39,625 nt of DNA from Endotrypanum monterogeii (Eukaryota; Euglenozoa; Kinetoplastea; Trypanosomatida; Trypanosomatidae). The DNA lies in the NCBI GenBank assembly GCA_000333855.2, contig CM007320.1, positions 950,857-990,481 of the forward strand. Reading direction: 5' to 3'. Numbering within the stretch: the stretch's first letter is position 1; each line of letters begins with the position of its first letter. Positions 10,975 through 20,569 of the stretch are shown piece by piece. A program made the position numbers and the translations under genes. The notes beneath the pieces were generated by a model. It saw nothing but the letters and a program-made list of their open reading frames with translations, was not told where the DNA came from and did no database searches.

Positions 10975-11836
10975 ATCACAATGAAACAAAACTGTGTTCT
11001 CGTTTTCTTCTTTTGCTCTTTTGAGGGTGGTGGATAGAGTGGAGGGCACTGCAGGGCGACCTACAGTGTCGCCACTGACACAGTATCCGTCTCCTAGGAA
11101 CTTGTGGTCGTTGATCGAAACCCGGCTGCGCCTAGCTACTCCTGGTTGGTGAACACCCTCACATCAAGAAAGGTTGATGCTGGTGTCGCGGGAAACGTTG
11201 CAAATAACTGAAGCACATATTCTCACCCACCCCCCGCCAGTCACAAACAATTACCGCCTTGCTATTCGAAGTCAATCAGGCCGGTGAAACACGTGATAAC
11301 AAACACGATGAATGTGCCTGTGAAATATGATATGCACCGCTAATGCGTGCATAAAGCTTGGGGGAAGGGGGGGGGAACGCGCTCAACAAAGAAGAGTGGG
11401 TCGGCATCGCCATCTTACAGTGTCACTGCCCCTCCGCCCAACGTGGTAGACGTGTAGGAGTTCTGTGCAGTGAGGTCACACTACCTTTAGTCGTTCTACA
11501 CTCTGTGCACCTGAAGATGGAAAATGAAAATGTGTGTTTTCTTGGTTCCGCTGTTTCTTTTTGCAAGTCTAGTTTGTATCCCCCTCTCAGAGTCGCACAC
11601 ACACCTAAGCCAACACACCCTCTTATTTAGTGTACCACCCCACCCCTTCTCCTCCTCTGTTTTTGTACTTAAATACCTTCTTGAGCTTAGCAATGTCTAT
11701 CTGTCTGCCTGCCTGTGTGTGGGGGGGGGGGGCGTATGTGCTAGCGCATATGCGCGTAGTCGAGGGATATTGCATACGGCTGTTTTTTCTTCTCTCGTGC
11801 TTCAGTCGCTCAGCCCGAAGGGCAAATCGTTTTCGC

Positions 11837-11871
<35 letters not shown>
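11837..11871. repeat. (TA)n microsatellite
   Basis: Alternating AT over about 35 bases, with one ATAC interruption near its start. Confidence 0.9.
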
Positions 11872-11873
<2 letters not shown>

Positions 11874-12539
11874 TATCCTTTCTGTGCTGTCTACTGCTTC
11901 AATTTTGCACCACGCAGTACAAGGCCGACAGGCAGACACACAAAAATGCAAGAAAAGCACATGGATCCGGACTGTTGTATGTGTATGTCTTTTCTGTCTC
12001 TATCATCAAGGGTCATCTCGCTTTCTTTTTTGTTTGTTTTCTATTTCACCTGCCACTTGCTTCCTTTATGACACACACACGCATACACAACGAAAGCCTC
12101 TGTCCCTTCTCAGTGCGGCAGTTGCCATTGTTAGTACCCCCCCCCAACCCCTCTCCCTCCCCTCCTTGAAACAATTTTTTCTACCCCATCAGTCACCGAT
12201 GTTTTTTTTTTTTTCGTATCACTTCCCCCGTTCCTCCGAAGAATACATATATGTCTAAATATATTCATCTACTCATGCGATTCATCTGTGAGACACGACG
12301 TGTTATGAGTATCGTTTATGTGTCCAATAACGTCTTCCCCGTCAGCAATCCATCGAACCATGAACCTGTCGCCTCACTTGCCGTTGTGCAGACGCTACCA
12401 CCCGCGTACACTGTGTGTACTGGCCTTCAAATAAAACGGATCTCGCAATTTGATCTTTGGATCCTAAGAAAGTCCAAAGCAAAGGCGGTTACGTTCCATG
12501 AACAAGTGAAGAAACCTATATATGAAACCCACATCGTAG

Positions 12540-12710
12540 AAAAAAAAAAACAATTGAATTGATGACGACCAGCAGGCACAGACATGTGTAGCCCCTCGTC
12601 AAGTGTGGGTATTTGACCACGGGCCACAGTACCCAGCGCCACGTCAAGGGCGTAACTTGGATGGGTGCCAGCAACGTGCTCTCCCTCTCCCGCACCTTTC
12701 TGTGAGCCAA
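12540..12710. other. GC-richer island sharing a motif with 5160-5400
   Basis: The sequence after the A-run at 12540-12550 is of mixed complexity. On the minus strand one frame stays open through the island (it includes YALDVALGTVARGQIP). It contains CAGCGCCACGTCA at 12634-12646, matching 12 of 13 bases in the island at 5312-5324, with a following CTTGG and a CCAG step also in common. A decayed SIDER-type retroposon in the 3' UTR is the best guess; the small size and absence of a full frame argue against a gene. Confidence 0.35.
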
Positions 12711-12841
12711 ATGTTAAACATTTTTCTCTTTTTTATCCTACCCACATGGTAGGCTTCGATGCAAAATGAAAACAAGAGTTAATGATCACCAGTCTCTGCA
12801 TCTTTTGTCCGCCTTTCTATTGTGTTTTGTTTGCTCACACA

Positions 12842-12856
12842 TATTTTTTTTGACAG
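12842..12856 (+). promoter_or_regulatory. Trans-splice acceptor for the 296-aa protein
   Basis: A T-run followed by GACAG gives AG at 12855-12856; a second pyrimidine tract ends in CAG near 12893. The next ATG downstream of both is 12956, which fixes the start of the following gene. Confidence 0.65.
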
Positions 12857-12955
12857 GGAAAACCACCCCCTTTTCTTCGATTCTTCTATCACAGCAGTTA
12901 TCTGTTCGGCCAGCGGCATCTTGAGTTATCAAACGGGACCCTACTACAATTGTGA

Positions 12956-13846
12956 ATGCCCTCCGTACAGAGCGAAACATCTGTCCTCGGGGACGATCAA
13001 CCACCGCTGAAGCGCCTTAGGTTGTCCACCTCTTCCGCTGAACGCAGTGGGGATCTCGCGCTGCCGGCAGCCCATCCGCATTCCCTCATCGAATCAGAGA
13101 TATGTGTTTATCGCTCAAAAGCGGCCACTGCGTGTGAGCTCTCGGTCCAGAGAGAGGAAGGTAGTACGCCAGTTTCACCGATGTTATGTGTCTCGGCATT
13201 CACACTGCCGACCCCTGTGTGTTCGACTTTCCCGCCAACGCAGGTCTGTGGCACCCCAGAAGTCTCACCTGGGAACAGCTTCGTAACACACTACTCCCAA
13301 GCTGCGTTCTCCAGAGAGCGTCGCGAGCGATTCTGGCATACCAAAAAAGATATCTTATCTCTGAAAATCCACCCTGTGAGTTGTCACGCCATGTTTCGCG
13401 TGCCGAGAAGGCCGACTCTCGATGAGTCTCCACTACTGCCGCCACGTGAACAAAAACCGCCCACCAACAGTGAGATGTGCTCTGCCACATGCGATACGCA
13501 AGCGGGTGCGAGGGTGGGTATCAACGATACAACGAGGGAATCAAAGCGGATGCGTGAAGTGAGCTACCTGAAAGAGGACATTCTCCGACTGAGATTCCAA
13601 GCCGCAAAAAGCCTCACGTTCGGTCGCGTTCTTATAAAAAGGGAGCGGCACGACGACGAGCTGTCGCCACCTCTTACCGATAGGGCATCCCCTACCGCAA
13701 TCTGCCAGCCTTCGAAAGCAATGATGGACAACGGGCGCGACGTGAGGAAGAGAGATTGTTTCCGTACCCGTGAATACGTGAAGGCGGACATCATTTCTCT
13801 TCGACTGAAACCGCTGAAGAACTACGCCATATACTCGATTCTCTAA
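12956..13846 (+). CDS. Hypothetical protein with three copies of a Y-x-K-x-D-I-L-x-L-R motif
   Basis: 296 aa, not recognised. It has no signal peptide or membrane segment and looks mostly disordered (Ser/Pro/Glu-rich, with a short basic PPLKRLRLS near residue 17). Three blocks of about 30 residues align without gaps: residues 119-149 (core HTKKDILSLKI), 195-227 (core YLKEDILRLRF) and 261-296 (core YVKADIISLRL, at the extreme C-terminus). Each is preceded by a basic Arg/Lys cluster (for example RERRERF, SKRMREV, RKRDCFR). The cores resemble the eIF4E-binding peptide Y-x4-L-hydrophobic, especially the eIF4E-transporter type (Y-T-K-E-E-L-L), except that Ile replaces the usual Leu and the first copy has His for Tyr. 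I infer a peptide-motif protein with three binding sites for a common partner; translation control is one hypothesis. The reading frame is well supported: it is the first ATG after the splice acceptor. Confidence 0.8.
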   Translation: MPSVQSETSVLGDDQPPLKRLRLSTSSAERSGDLALPAAHPHSLIESEICVYRSKAATACELSVQREEGSTPVSPMLCVSAFTLPTPVCSTFPPTQVCGTPEVSPGNSFVTHYSQAAFSRERRERFWHTKKDILSLKIHPVSCHAMFRVPRRPTLDESPLLPPREQKPPTNSEMCSATCDTQAGARVGINDTTRESKRMREVSYLKEDILRLRFQAAKSLTFGRVLIKRERHDDELSPPLTDRASPTAICQPSKAMMDNGRDVRKRDCFRTREYVKADIISLRLKPLKNYAIYSIL

Positions 13847-13885
13847 TCGCTGGCATTTGGAATATGCTGTTTAAAAAAAAAAGTA

Positions 13886-13887
13886 TC

Positions 13888-13933
<46 letters not shown>

Positions 13934-13934
13934 T
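13886..13934. repeat. (TA)n microsatellite just after the stop codon
   Basis: Nearly 50 bases of alternating TA with one GTA interruption, starting about 40 bases after the stop of the 296-aa protein, so it would be in its 3' UTR. Confidence 0.9.
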
Positions 13935-14494
13935 TGCGTATCATAGCGGTAGGTGGTGGGCGGTCTATGCAAACCTTGGAAAAGGCGCACAAACCCGAAT
14001 ACAAAAATTGCCTAGCATGCTTTCTCTGATGTACGTGTGGATCAAGTCGCTTGTATCCAGAAACATATGCGAAGATACCCTCCGCACGGCTCCATGGAAA
14101 CGGAAGTGTACTTATATGTATCTATATCAATATATATATATATATATATATTTATTTTTTTTTTTTTCAAGGAGACAAGAACTCACCACTTGTTTGTGAA
14201 AGCGATGAGTCCTCTATAGACCTTACCATGTATGGCAGGCGGTCTCCCTGAGAAGGTTTTCTCCTTTCCCTCTTCGCCTACCACCATTGAGCGTTATAAA
14301 CTGCGGCTACGAAGATCTCGTTGTCCTCACGATGTTGGTGGAGCCGCTCCTCATGAGCAATCATCAAATACAGGTTCACATACCCATTAGATAAAGCAAA
14401 GATGTCCATCCATAACTAAATACTCGCAGTCCTTTACACCAAACATCGGCACCACTATGCAGAGAATTCGATCGTCACCTCGGCTGCACTAACT

Positions 14495-15012
14495 TCATCG
14501 CAGATTGCGGCGCGGAGGCGTAAGCGAAACGTCTTTGACCTCTACCTTGTTTTCGTACATCTTCATGGTTTCAAACATCAGCTTGCGAAGCAATAGGTGA
14601 TGGGGTATGCGCGCGGCCGCCAGCCTCTGTGGAACACTCATGAATCCACCGAAGCGTCTGTCATCTAAAAAAAAAAAACTCTCATAACAATGATTCGTTG
14701 TCGCCCCCTCCCCCCTGCCTGCTCTCTACTTCTTATGTACTTTGGAGTAAAATCTGCAGCAAGGTGACGGAGAGAGACACTGGGAACTATGTATGACCAC
14801 CACGTATCAGGCTCACCCTCCCCTTCGGCCAGTGGACTAGAGTCATACACACGAAGCAACCAACGCACCCTCCCAAGTCTTCTTGAAACATCAGCAAATC
14901 TGAACTTCAGTCTCCAATGTAGTCGCACAAAAACAGCAGTGTCGCGGAAGAAGTGGTTATGAAATATATTTTTTTCAACTGGGAGGGGCAGAAAATGCAT
15001 CTGCTGTCTCAC
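14495..15012 (-). pseudogene. Minus-strand coding-like segment, broken, possibly a gene relic
   Basis: On the minus strand a frame is open from about 15012 to 14665 (115 codons including a GTG; first ATG about four codons in, at MHFLPLP). It ends inside a T12 run. Directly beyond the run another frame continues (LDDRRFGGF, then MSVPQRLAAARIPHH and onward) to a stop at 14495-14497, and a third frame (AAICDEVSAAEVTIEF) follows. The pieces would join with one slip in the homopolymer and one shift near 14520-14530. The second part has largely GC-ending codons. I do not recognise the family. Minus-strand coding would be odd in a + strand polycistronic unit, so I suspect a decayed insertion or chance. 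Confidence 0.25.
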
Positions 15013-16497
15013 AAGTTATTGTTCTGTAAAGTTGATGTTCTGTGAAGAGAGAATGTGCTCGGAATTTTCTTTCATACGTGTGTCTCTATGACTGTAGTTC
15101 AATGTGTGTTTTATAGTTCATTTTTTCGTTTCGTTTTTTTTTTAGAATGAGAGGAGAAGAGCAGGTGTTTCAAATATGTTTTTTTTTTGGGGGGGGGGAA
15201 CCTCCGCAGGCCTTTGCTCTTTTCTGCTTTCCCACTGCTGCTTCGCACGTAGAGGGAGTGTGCAAACACACATGTGAGGGGCATATGGGTGGTTTTCAAC
15301 CTCACTAGGCGGTGAAAGTGTTGAGATGGGAGACGCAACAAAAACTTTTGCACTCCACCTAATTGTTCCACCCGTCAACATATTCGTGGATATAAGAGCC
15401 TATATCTTGGTCCGGGCCCCGCGTTTGAGAATTCTGCCCCTGTCTCCATTTCGGCTTTTTGTCGTGCGCCATGGAGTAATATATATAACCCTTGAAAGAT
15501 GGCTCGGGTTGCAAAACATCGCTGCGCTTGCAGTTTATTTCCGCCTGTACAACGTCATCTTTCGTGATACTGACGCCTCGCACATAAGCTGTCGTGAAAA
15601 CGAAGGGGAAAAGTGCTCAAGAAGGAGCGCCTTGAGGACAGGGGAAAAAAAAATGTGTTGCTGCTGTCGGTATTTGGCTACGAATCTTTTTCAGAATCTC
15701 TGCGCAGAAGTGTGAGTATGGCGTTTTTTTTTTTTCGTAGAGTTTGACTCAGCACCCCATTTTGACTGCTCTTACTCGTATTACTGGTTCGCTTTAGTTG
15801 TCTATCCTCACTTTTGGGGAGAGGGGGGAGGTCACTGTTCAGCATCCCACCACCACCCCCTCACACTCCTCGCCCCGCCCCCTGCTGCCATCTGCTGGTC
15901 TAGACCCGGTGGTCATTCATCCGCTCAAACCACGATTCATGAGCCCCCTCTACTGTGCCCGTCGACTCGGGGAAGCTCATTGATAATTTTTTGTGTACCC
16001 CTGTATGCAGTAAATTACACGCCACGAGATGCTAAGAGAATCATCAAGCGAAAGTCAGCGTCTACGGAAGGGTGTACCCGCAAGAGAGAAACGTTAGCGG
16101 AAAACAGTGAGTGTGCACGACACCGTGGCCCGCGTATCCACAATGCATCTGTTCCTGGCTCATCTCGGGTGCCCCCACCCACCCCAGTATTCCTCACCTT
16201 ACTTCCCTGCCCTGCGTATTCAATCGTTTCTGTCACGCAGTTGGCGCGACGGGGAGGGCTTACGCGTCAAAAAATAAACTGTTGCAAACAGAGTTCTTGC
16301 CTCACTACAGCTACTTGCTCCTTTCCCGCCGCCCTCCACAATCGCAAACACCATACTCCCTCCAGTCCTCTCTGCGGTTCGTCTGGCTCGTTTGCGGCCC
16401 TGGACAAGGAAAACACTCTCGAGTTTTCTCTCAACTCTTCATAAAGGGCAAAACACGCACATACATACACGCAAGCACGATAGTCACCATAGATATA

Positions 16498-16566
16498 TAT
16501 TTTTTTTCTTTTTGCCCTCTTTTTTTTTTGACTGTGTATCTCTGACTGCGCGCTGCTCCTGAACAG
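16498..16566 (+). promoter_or_regulatory. Trans-splice acceptor for JGT
   Basis: A strong T/C tract at 16498-16530 and a pyrimidine-rich spacer end in CAG with AG at 16565-16566, the first AG after the tract. No ATG occurs from there to 16765, which supports the chosen JGT start. Confidence 0.65.
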
Positions 16567-16764
16567 GAAGACGCGCACCTCAAACGGGGGATTTCAGTAC
16601 ACTCACTGGAGGTCACTAAGAGGAGGCTGTACTCTATATAGACCCTACCCAACAACGTGCACTTCCTGCAACGGGTGGGGGGAGGGGGGGAGCTATCCTC
16701 AAAAGAGAATTTGAAAAAAATACTGATATACATATAGTGTTCGTGCGTGTGCGTGTGTGGCCTC

Positions 16765-19524
16765 ATGTTCTCTCTCAATATCAAAACGGTGGGATCGCCG
16801 TCATCTGTACCACCGGCCTCAAGCCCCGACAAGGCGTTCTCGCCAACGGTCGACCCGGACGAGGGCGACTCATTTGAAAGTACTCCCTCTACCAACAGCA
16901 ACGGTGTGCAGAATACCTATCATAATCGACAGGATATCTCGCAGCTGCCGCAGTCCCCACAAAATCCCGAAACGCCTATCGGGTGTGACCATGAGGCGTA
17001 CCCCCACTGCCCTATCTTTATTCCCTCTAAGGGCCGCTCAGATCTCGACCGCAGCACCATGGCTGTTCTCGTCCGAGACCTTGTTCCGTTTGTGCTAGTC
17101 GTCGAGCAAGAGGACGCGCAGGGGTACAGCGCCATGCTGGACCGCCTCGTTGGACAGTACTTTGGCTTTACCGGGATGTTTTTTGCAATGAATGTGGATG
17201 ACGAGAAAAACGGAGCAGCGGAGACGGAGGCCAAGGTGGACGAGGCGCCAAGTACGCCCCCCACTGACCTCTGGGAGTTTCCGTGCGCCTGTTGTTGCCA
17301 CAGCGCTTGCTCCCCGGCGCCGATCACAACGTCAGGTGTATCAGAGGATGCCTTACGAGTGTGGGCATTGCGGGTTTCAGATGCCTTCCACCACGGCTAC
17401 ATATTCGAGCCTCCAACGAACGCTGCATCCGCTGACCAAGACATCTCTGTGAAATCAGAAAAAAAATCCCCATCAGCAGCCGGTGGACTGACGCGGCGGC
17501 CCTCAGATGCCTTCGTGTTGCGCAACGTGGACGAAATACGCGCACTCTTCGTGATTGAAGTGTTACCGGAGACCAACCGCGGTGTCTCCTACGTGCGCAA
17601 CTACATTCTACAGGTTCTCGTCCCACGGGTCATGGTTGGTTGTGGAGTAGATCGGACAGGGAACGTGGAGGAGCTGTGCTTGTGTGGACCAGGTGAGCAC
17701 AACACTCTGACGCCAGCAGCCCTGCGGATGGCCACGCTGGAGCCAGAGGTTTACAGCGCCCTGGAGAGTAAGATCGAGATCGAGTCCTATCTTGACCTCA
17801 GGAGAGCGAGCAAAACTACAAACCTGGCTACGGGTGCAACAGAAAACGCCACGTGCACCGCAGGTGGCGGAACGTTGTCATCTCCAGCATCTGCACCACG
17901 CTTACCTGCGCGGACCACCACTACGACCCAGGCGCGCAGCACTCCAAGGCTTCTGCATGGTCTCTTCGGCTTCTATTGGGTCCTCGACGACGACATTTAC
18001 GGTTTCTACCAATCTCACGGACCCGGCACAAAAAATGATCGCATCAGCTCACGTGCGATGCTAAGGGAAGTGGAGAGTCGTCTGAGGCAACTTCGACACA
18101 ACGCAGATGTGGCCTCCCCACCTTCGCTGGCAATGCCACCCCCGAGTAGTCATGTTCCGCCGACTGTTGGCAGCGCTGGCACAGCATCCTCACACTTTGT
18201 CCAACCACACCAGCATCAACAGCAGCCTGTCGTGTTCACGTGCAAAGAGGATGCCCTGCAAAATAACTTCATCCCAGGAGGGAAAGGTCGACTTCCAACG
18301 CTTCAAAACTACAACCTCTACTACAGCACGGCCTGCTTCTCACTGGAGTATAGCCGTTTTGCCCTCGAAGCGGCACCGGACACGCTGTCAGTGAACTCCT
18401 ACAACAACATTGCCTGTCTCTTCAACTACGCACTGCTGCACAACCCACCGCAAACGCTGTTTTTCCCCCCTGGAGTGCCTCAGGTACGGCGCCCCGAAGA
18501 GACGCTTGTCGGTTACCTTGACCACAGTATGCTTTGGTATCGATTCGCCGTGCGCGAGGACTACGACTTTACGCTTCAGCTCATCGCGCGTGGCCTCTAC
18601 ACGTTGCGGTTCCGCAGCATCGCCTTCGACGTGCCACAAATGATGAAGGTGCGAGGGGGCATGACGGACTACTACCGAAACTGCCACGCAGAGATACGCG
18701 AGCAGAATAATCGCTTTGTGTTGCAGTGGCCCGCGGTGGCACAGCACTGGGTAAAGGGGAAAGAGGGCAACCGTCGAGACGACATACGTGTGCGATGGGA
18801 TCTACTCAGCCCAGCTCGCTCCAAGTACCCTGGCGCCTTTCTTTACCTGAGCTCCCCACTCCCTCAACTTCAACCGCAACGTCTGGGTGAAGATAGTGCT
18901 GGGGGCAACGGTGGTGCAGTTACCAGCACCGACAGTACCATGACAATGACCACCGCGGAAATTGGGAAAGCAGAGACACGCAAGCGTTCCAGGCCCATGT
19001 CTCCGGCTCCTCTCGCAGAAGCCTCCTTACGCGCCCCTGTGGGCCGTCAACCGTTTACAGAAGCTGTCACCGCGCCTGCCTCTGCGGTGCCATCCCCCAC
19101 CACCCGTGACCGAAAAGTTGGCTACGTAGTGGAGCGGTGGCGTGCCATCTCGCATGAAGAAGCGCGCCAACACGCCGGTCTCATCGCCATCCCCAACAGT
19201 GAAATCCACATTGGCCGCACTGTTGCTGTTATACCGCCCTTTTTCGACCAAAAACCATCTGTCGTGCGCGCAACAGTGATTGAGCGAGCCGTCGAGCCAG
19301 CAGATGCTCATAGACACAGCAGTAGTCGTGCTGCTAAAAATCCCTCGGAGGAGACGAATAATGCTACACAAGTCCAGCCAATGCGCATTATATGGACGGT
19401 GGTCGCACAAGATGTTCGTGGCATGCCCTTCTTACACGTCGACACGTGCTTTGCAGTCCCGCCGGAGGGCATCGAGAAGGCTGCGGTGAGTATCGATAAG
19501 TTTTTCTCCAAAATGGAGGAATGA
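16765..19524 (+). CDS. JGT: Base J glucosyltransferase (JGT), TET/JBP-associated GT-A family
   Basis: 919 aa. JGT moves glucose from UDP-glucose onto 5-hydroxymethyluracil in nuclear DNA, the second step of base J synthesis after thymine hydroxylation by JBP1/JBP2. Domains seen: a disordered N-terminus (about 1-75); a Rossmann-like start with CPIFIPSKGRSDL (Ser-Lys-Gly-Arg at about 88-91); the GT-A metal/UDP motif WVLDDDIYGF with Asp408-410; the acceptor-side segment with RFAVREDYDFTLQL (Glu598, Asp599) and GMTDYYRN, EQNNRFVLQWP after it; then a disordered linker (about 690-785) and a C-terminal domain of some 130 residues of unknown role. Low-complexity insertions at about 349-394 and 430-490 separate the catalytic motifs. 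Identification rests on these motifs and on its place just upstream of SMT, as I recall for T. brucei Tb927.10.6900. A GTG frame extension to 16747 is not a start; ATG 16765 is the first after the splice site. Confidence 0.88.
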   Translation: MFSLNIKTVGSPSSVPPASSPDKAFSPTVDPDEGDSFESTPSTNSNGVQNTYHNRQDISQLPQSPQNPETPIGCDHEAYPHCPIFIPSKGRSDLDRSTMAVLVRDLVPFVLVVEQEDAQGYSAMLDRLVGQYFGFTGMFFAMNVDDEKNGAAETEAKVDEAPSTPPTDLWEFPCACCCHSACSPAPITTSGVSEDALRVWALRVSDAFHHGYIFEPPTNAASADQDISVKSEKKSPSAAGGLTRRPSDAFVLRNVDEIRALFVIEVLPETNRGVSYVRNYILQVLVPRVMVGCGVDRTGNVEELCLCGPGEHNTLTPAALRMATLEPEVYSALESKIEIESYLDLRRASKTTNLATGATENATCTAGGGTLSSPASAPRLPARTTTTTQARSTPRLLHGLFGFYWVLDDDIYGFYQSHGPGTKNDRISSRAMLREVESRLRQLRHNADVASPPSLAMPPPSSHVPPTVGSAGTASSHFVQPHQHQQQPVVFTCKEDALQNNFIPGGKGRLPTLQNYNLYYSTACFSLEYSRFALEAAPDTLSVNSYNNIACLFNYALLHNPPQTLFFPPGVPQVRRPEETLVGYLDHSMLWYRFAVREDYDFTLQLIARGLYTLRFRSIAFDVPQMMKVRGGMTDYYRNCHAEIREQNNRFVLQWPAVAQHWVKGKEGNRRDDIRVRWDLLSPARSKYPGAFLYLSSPLPQLQPQRLGEDSAGGNGGAVTSTDSTMTMTTAEIGKAETRKRSRPMSPAPLAEASLRAPVGRQPFTEAVTAPASAVPSPTTRDRKVGYVVERWRAISHEEARQHAGLIAIPNSEIHIGRTVAVIPPFFDQKPSVVRATVIERAVEPADAHRHSSSRAAKNPSEETNNATQVQPMRIIWTVVAQDVRGMPFLHVDTCFAVPPEGIEKAAVSIDKFFSKMEE

Positions 19525-19976
19525 ACCTGGCGATGGTAAAAGATGACAAGTGGGGTCGGCGTGGGGTGGAGACCAAGGGATCGTTGAAGATACAGGTCAG
19601 AGAAAACCGCTGTCAGAGGCACCAGCTATCACCCCATACACACAGCATCGGCTGCATTCACACTGTCTCCCTTCCGCCCCATTCGAAGAGACTGCAGGTT
19701 TCCATGGTCAGGACGCTAAAGGCATCCCACTGGATTAAGCTATAGCACCTGTTGAGAGGACAAGAAAAGAAGAAATCCGGTGCAAGAAGGTAAAAAGGGG
19801 GGATCGCAGAGTGATGAGGACACACACGTACAACGCATACAACAGGAGAACCTTCCGTTCTCACCTTCTCCTGTTATACGCACGCCTCTGTCTTTGGTGG
19901 AATAATAAACGCGCAATAGGAATGCCTCGTATTCCAGGTGCAGTATAGTGTGTGGAAGAAGAGACTATTGGTATGA

Positions 19977-20011
<35 letters not shown>

Positions 20012-20569
20012 TTTGCTTCAATGGCCCTTTTTTTCCTTTTTCTCTCTAAGCACGCGCCGCTTCCCCCGTCCACCCCCTCCCCATTTCTGACATCCTGATT
20101 TATTAGTGGTTTTGGTTATTTGGGTACGCTGCAGTGCCCCACCACCATCACATACACTCCTATCACATATGTATATGTATATATATATATGTATGTATAT
20201 GTGTGTGTAGACCAAAATGTCGGTCCTCAATGAGAATCTGAATATACTTTTTCCTTTGCCCCTCCGATGCTGTCTTCTTCTTTGGCGTTTTGATCCTCAC
20301 GGTCTTTTTTCTCGTCATTTTTTTTTTTTGCTGTGGGCACTACACATGCACACACACACACACACACACACACAACCGACTGGCTCGCCTTTCCTATCTC
20401 TGGGGCCTTCCCGAGAACATTATTACAAGAGAATCAGTGTACCCACTCGCTCAAAGACACATCAAAACCTTAATAACTTTGCCATAGCTGAAAAAAAAAA
20501 AAAAATTCGCCACCACAACCCGCCCCCATCATCACCCTACATATTTACTCGATTTATCGCTGAAACATC
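19525..20569. other. Intergenic region between JGT and SMT
   Basis: No gene seen. It holds a (CT)n/(GT)n tract at 19977-20013, (TA)n at about 20171-20192, T-runs at 20308-20330, (CA)n at 20348-20374, and an A14 run at 20490-20504 just before the SMT leader. The first 350 bases are ordinary mixed sequence, presumably JGT 3' UTR. Confidence 0.7.
20302..20415 (+). promoter_or_regulatory. Trans-splice acceptor region for SMT
   Basis: T-rich tracts at 20304-20330 and a second C/T tract (about 20388-20413) precede AG at 20414-20415. No ATG lies between this AG and the SMT start at 20570. Confidence 0.55.

Larger units (their letters stand above)
10302..12955. other. Intergenic region between TAT2 and the three-motif protein
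   Basis: No convincing gene. It holds C-runs (10861-10872), a GGTGGC hexamer repeat (10948-10974), a stretch of ordinary mixed sequence at about 11040-11340 without an open frame of note, G-runs at 11717-11732, (TA)n at 11837-11871, pyrimidine-rich tracts at 12040-12240, and a GC-richer island at 12540-12710 listed separately. Open frames to 244 residues in 11,524-12,258 are low-complexity translations of microsatellites. Confidence 0.65.
13847..16764. other. Intergenic region between the three-motif protein and JGT
   Basis: No + strand gene seen. (TA)n tracts at 13886-13934 and 14129-14152 are followed by a T-run (to about 14168). A minus-strand open segment at 14495-15012 is listed separately. 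A T10G10 junction is at 15179-15198. Pyrimidine-rich DNA at 15,720-16,440 is followed by the splice acceptor region of JGT. Confidence 0.65.

Noticed and set aside
11524..12258. 244-codon + frame
   Set aside because: Runs through C-, G- and TA-microsatellites and pyrimidine tracts; translation is Ser/Leu/His/Tyr low complexity with IYIYIY runs, no domain.
16747..16764. GTG-initiated extension of JGT
   Set aside because: Not an ATG; 16765 is the first ATG after the splice acceptor.
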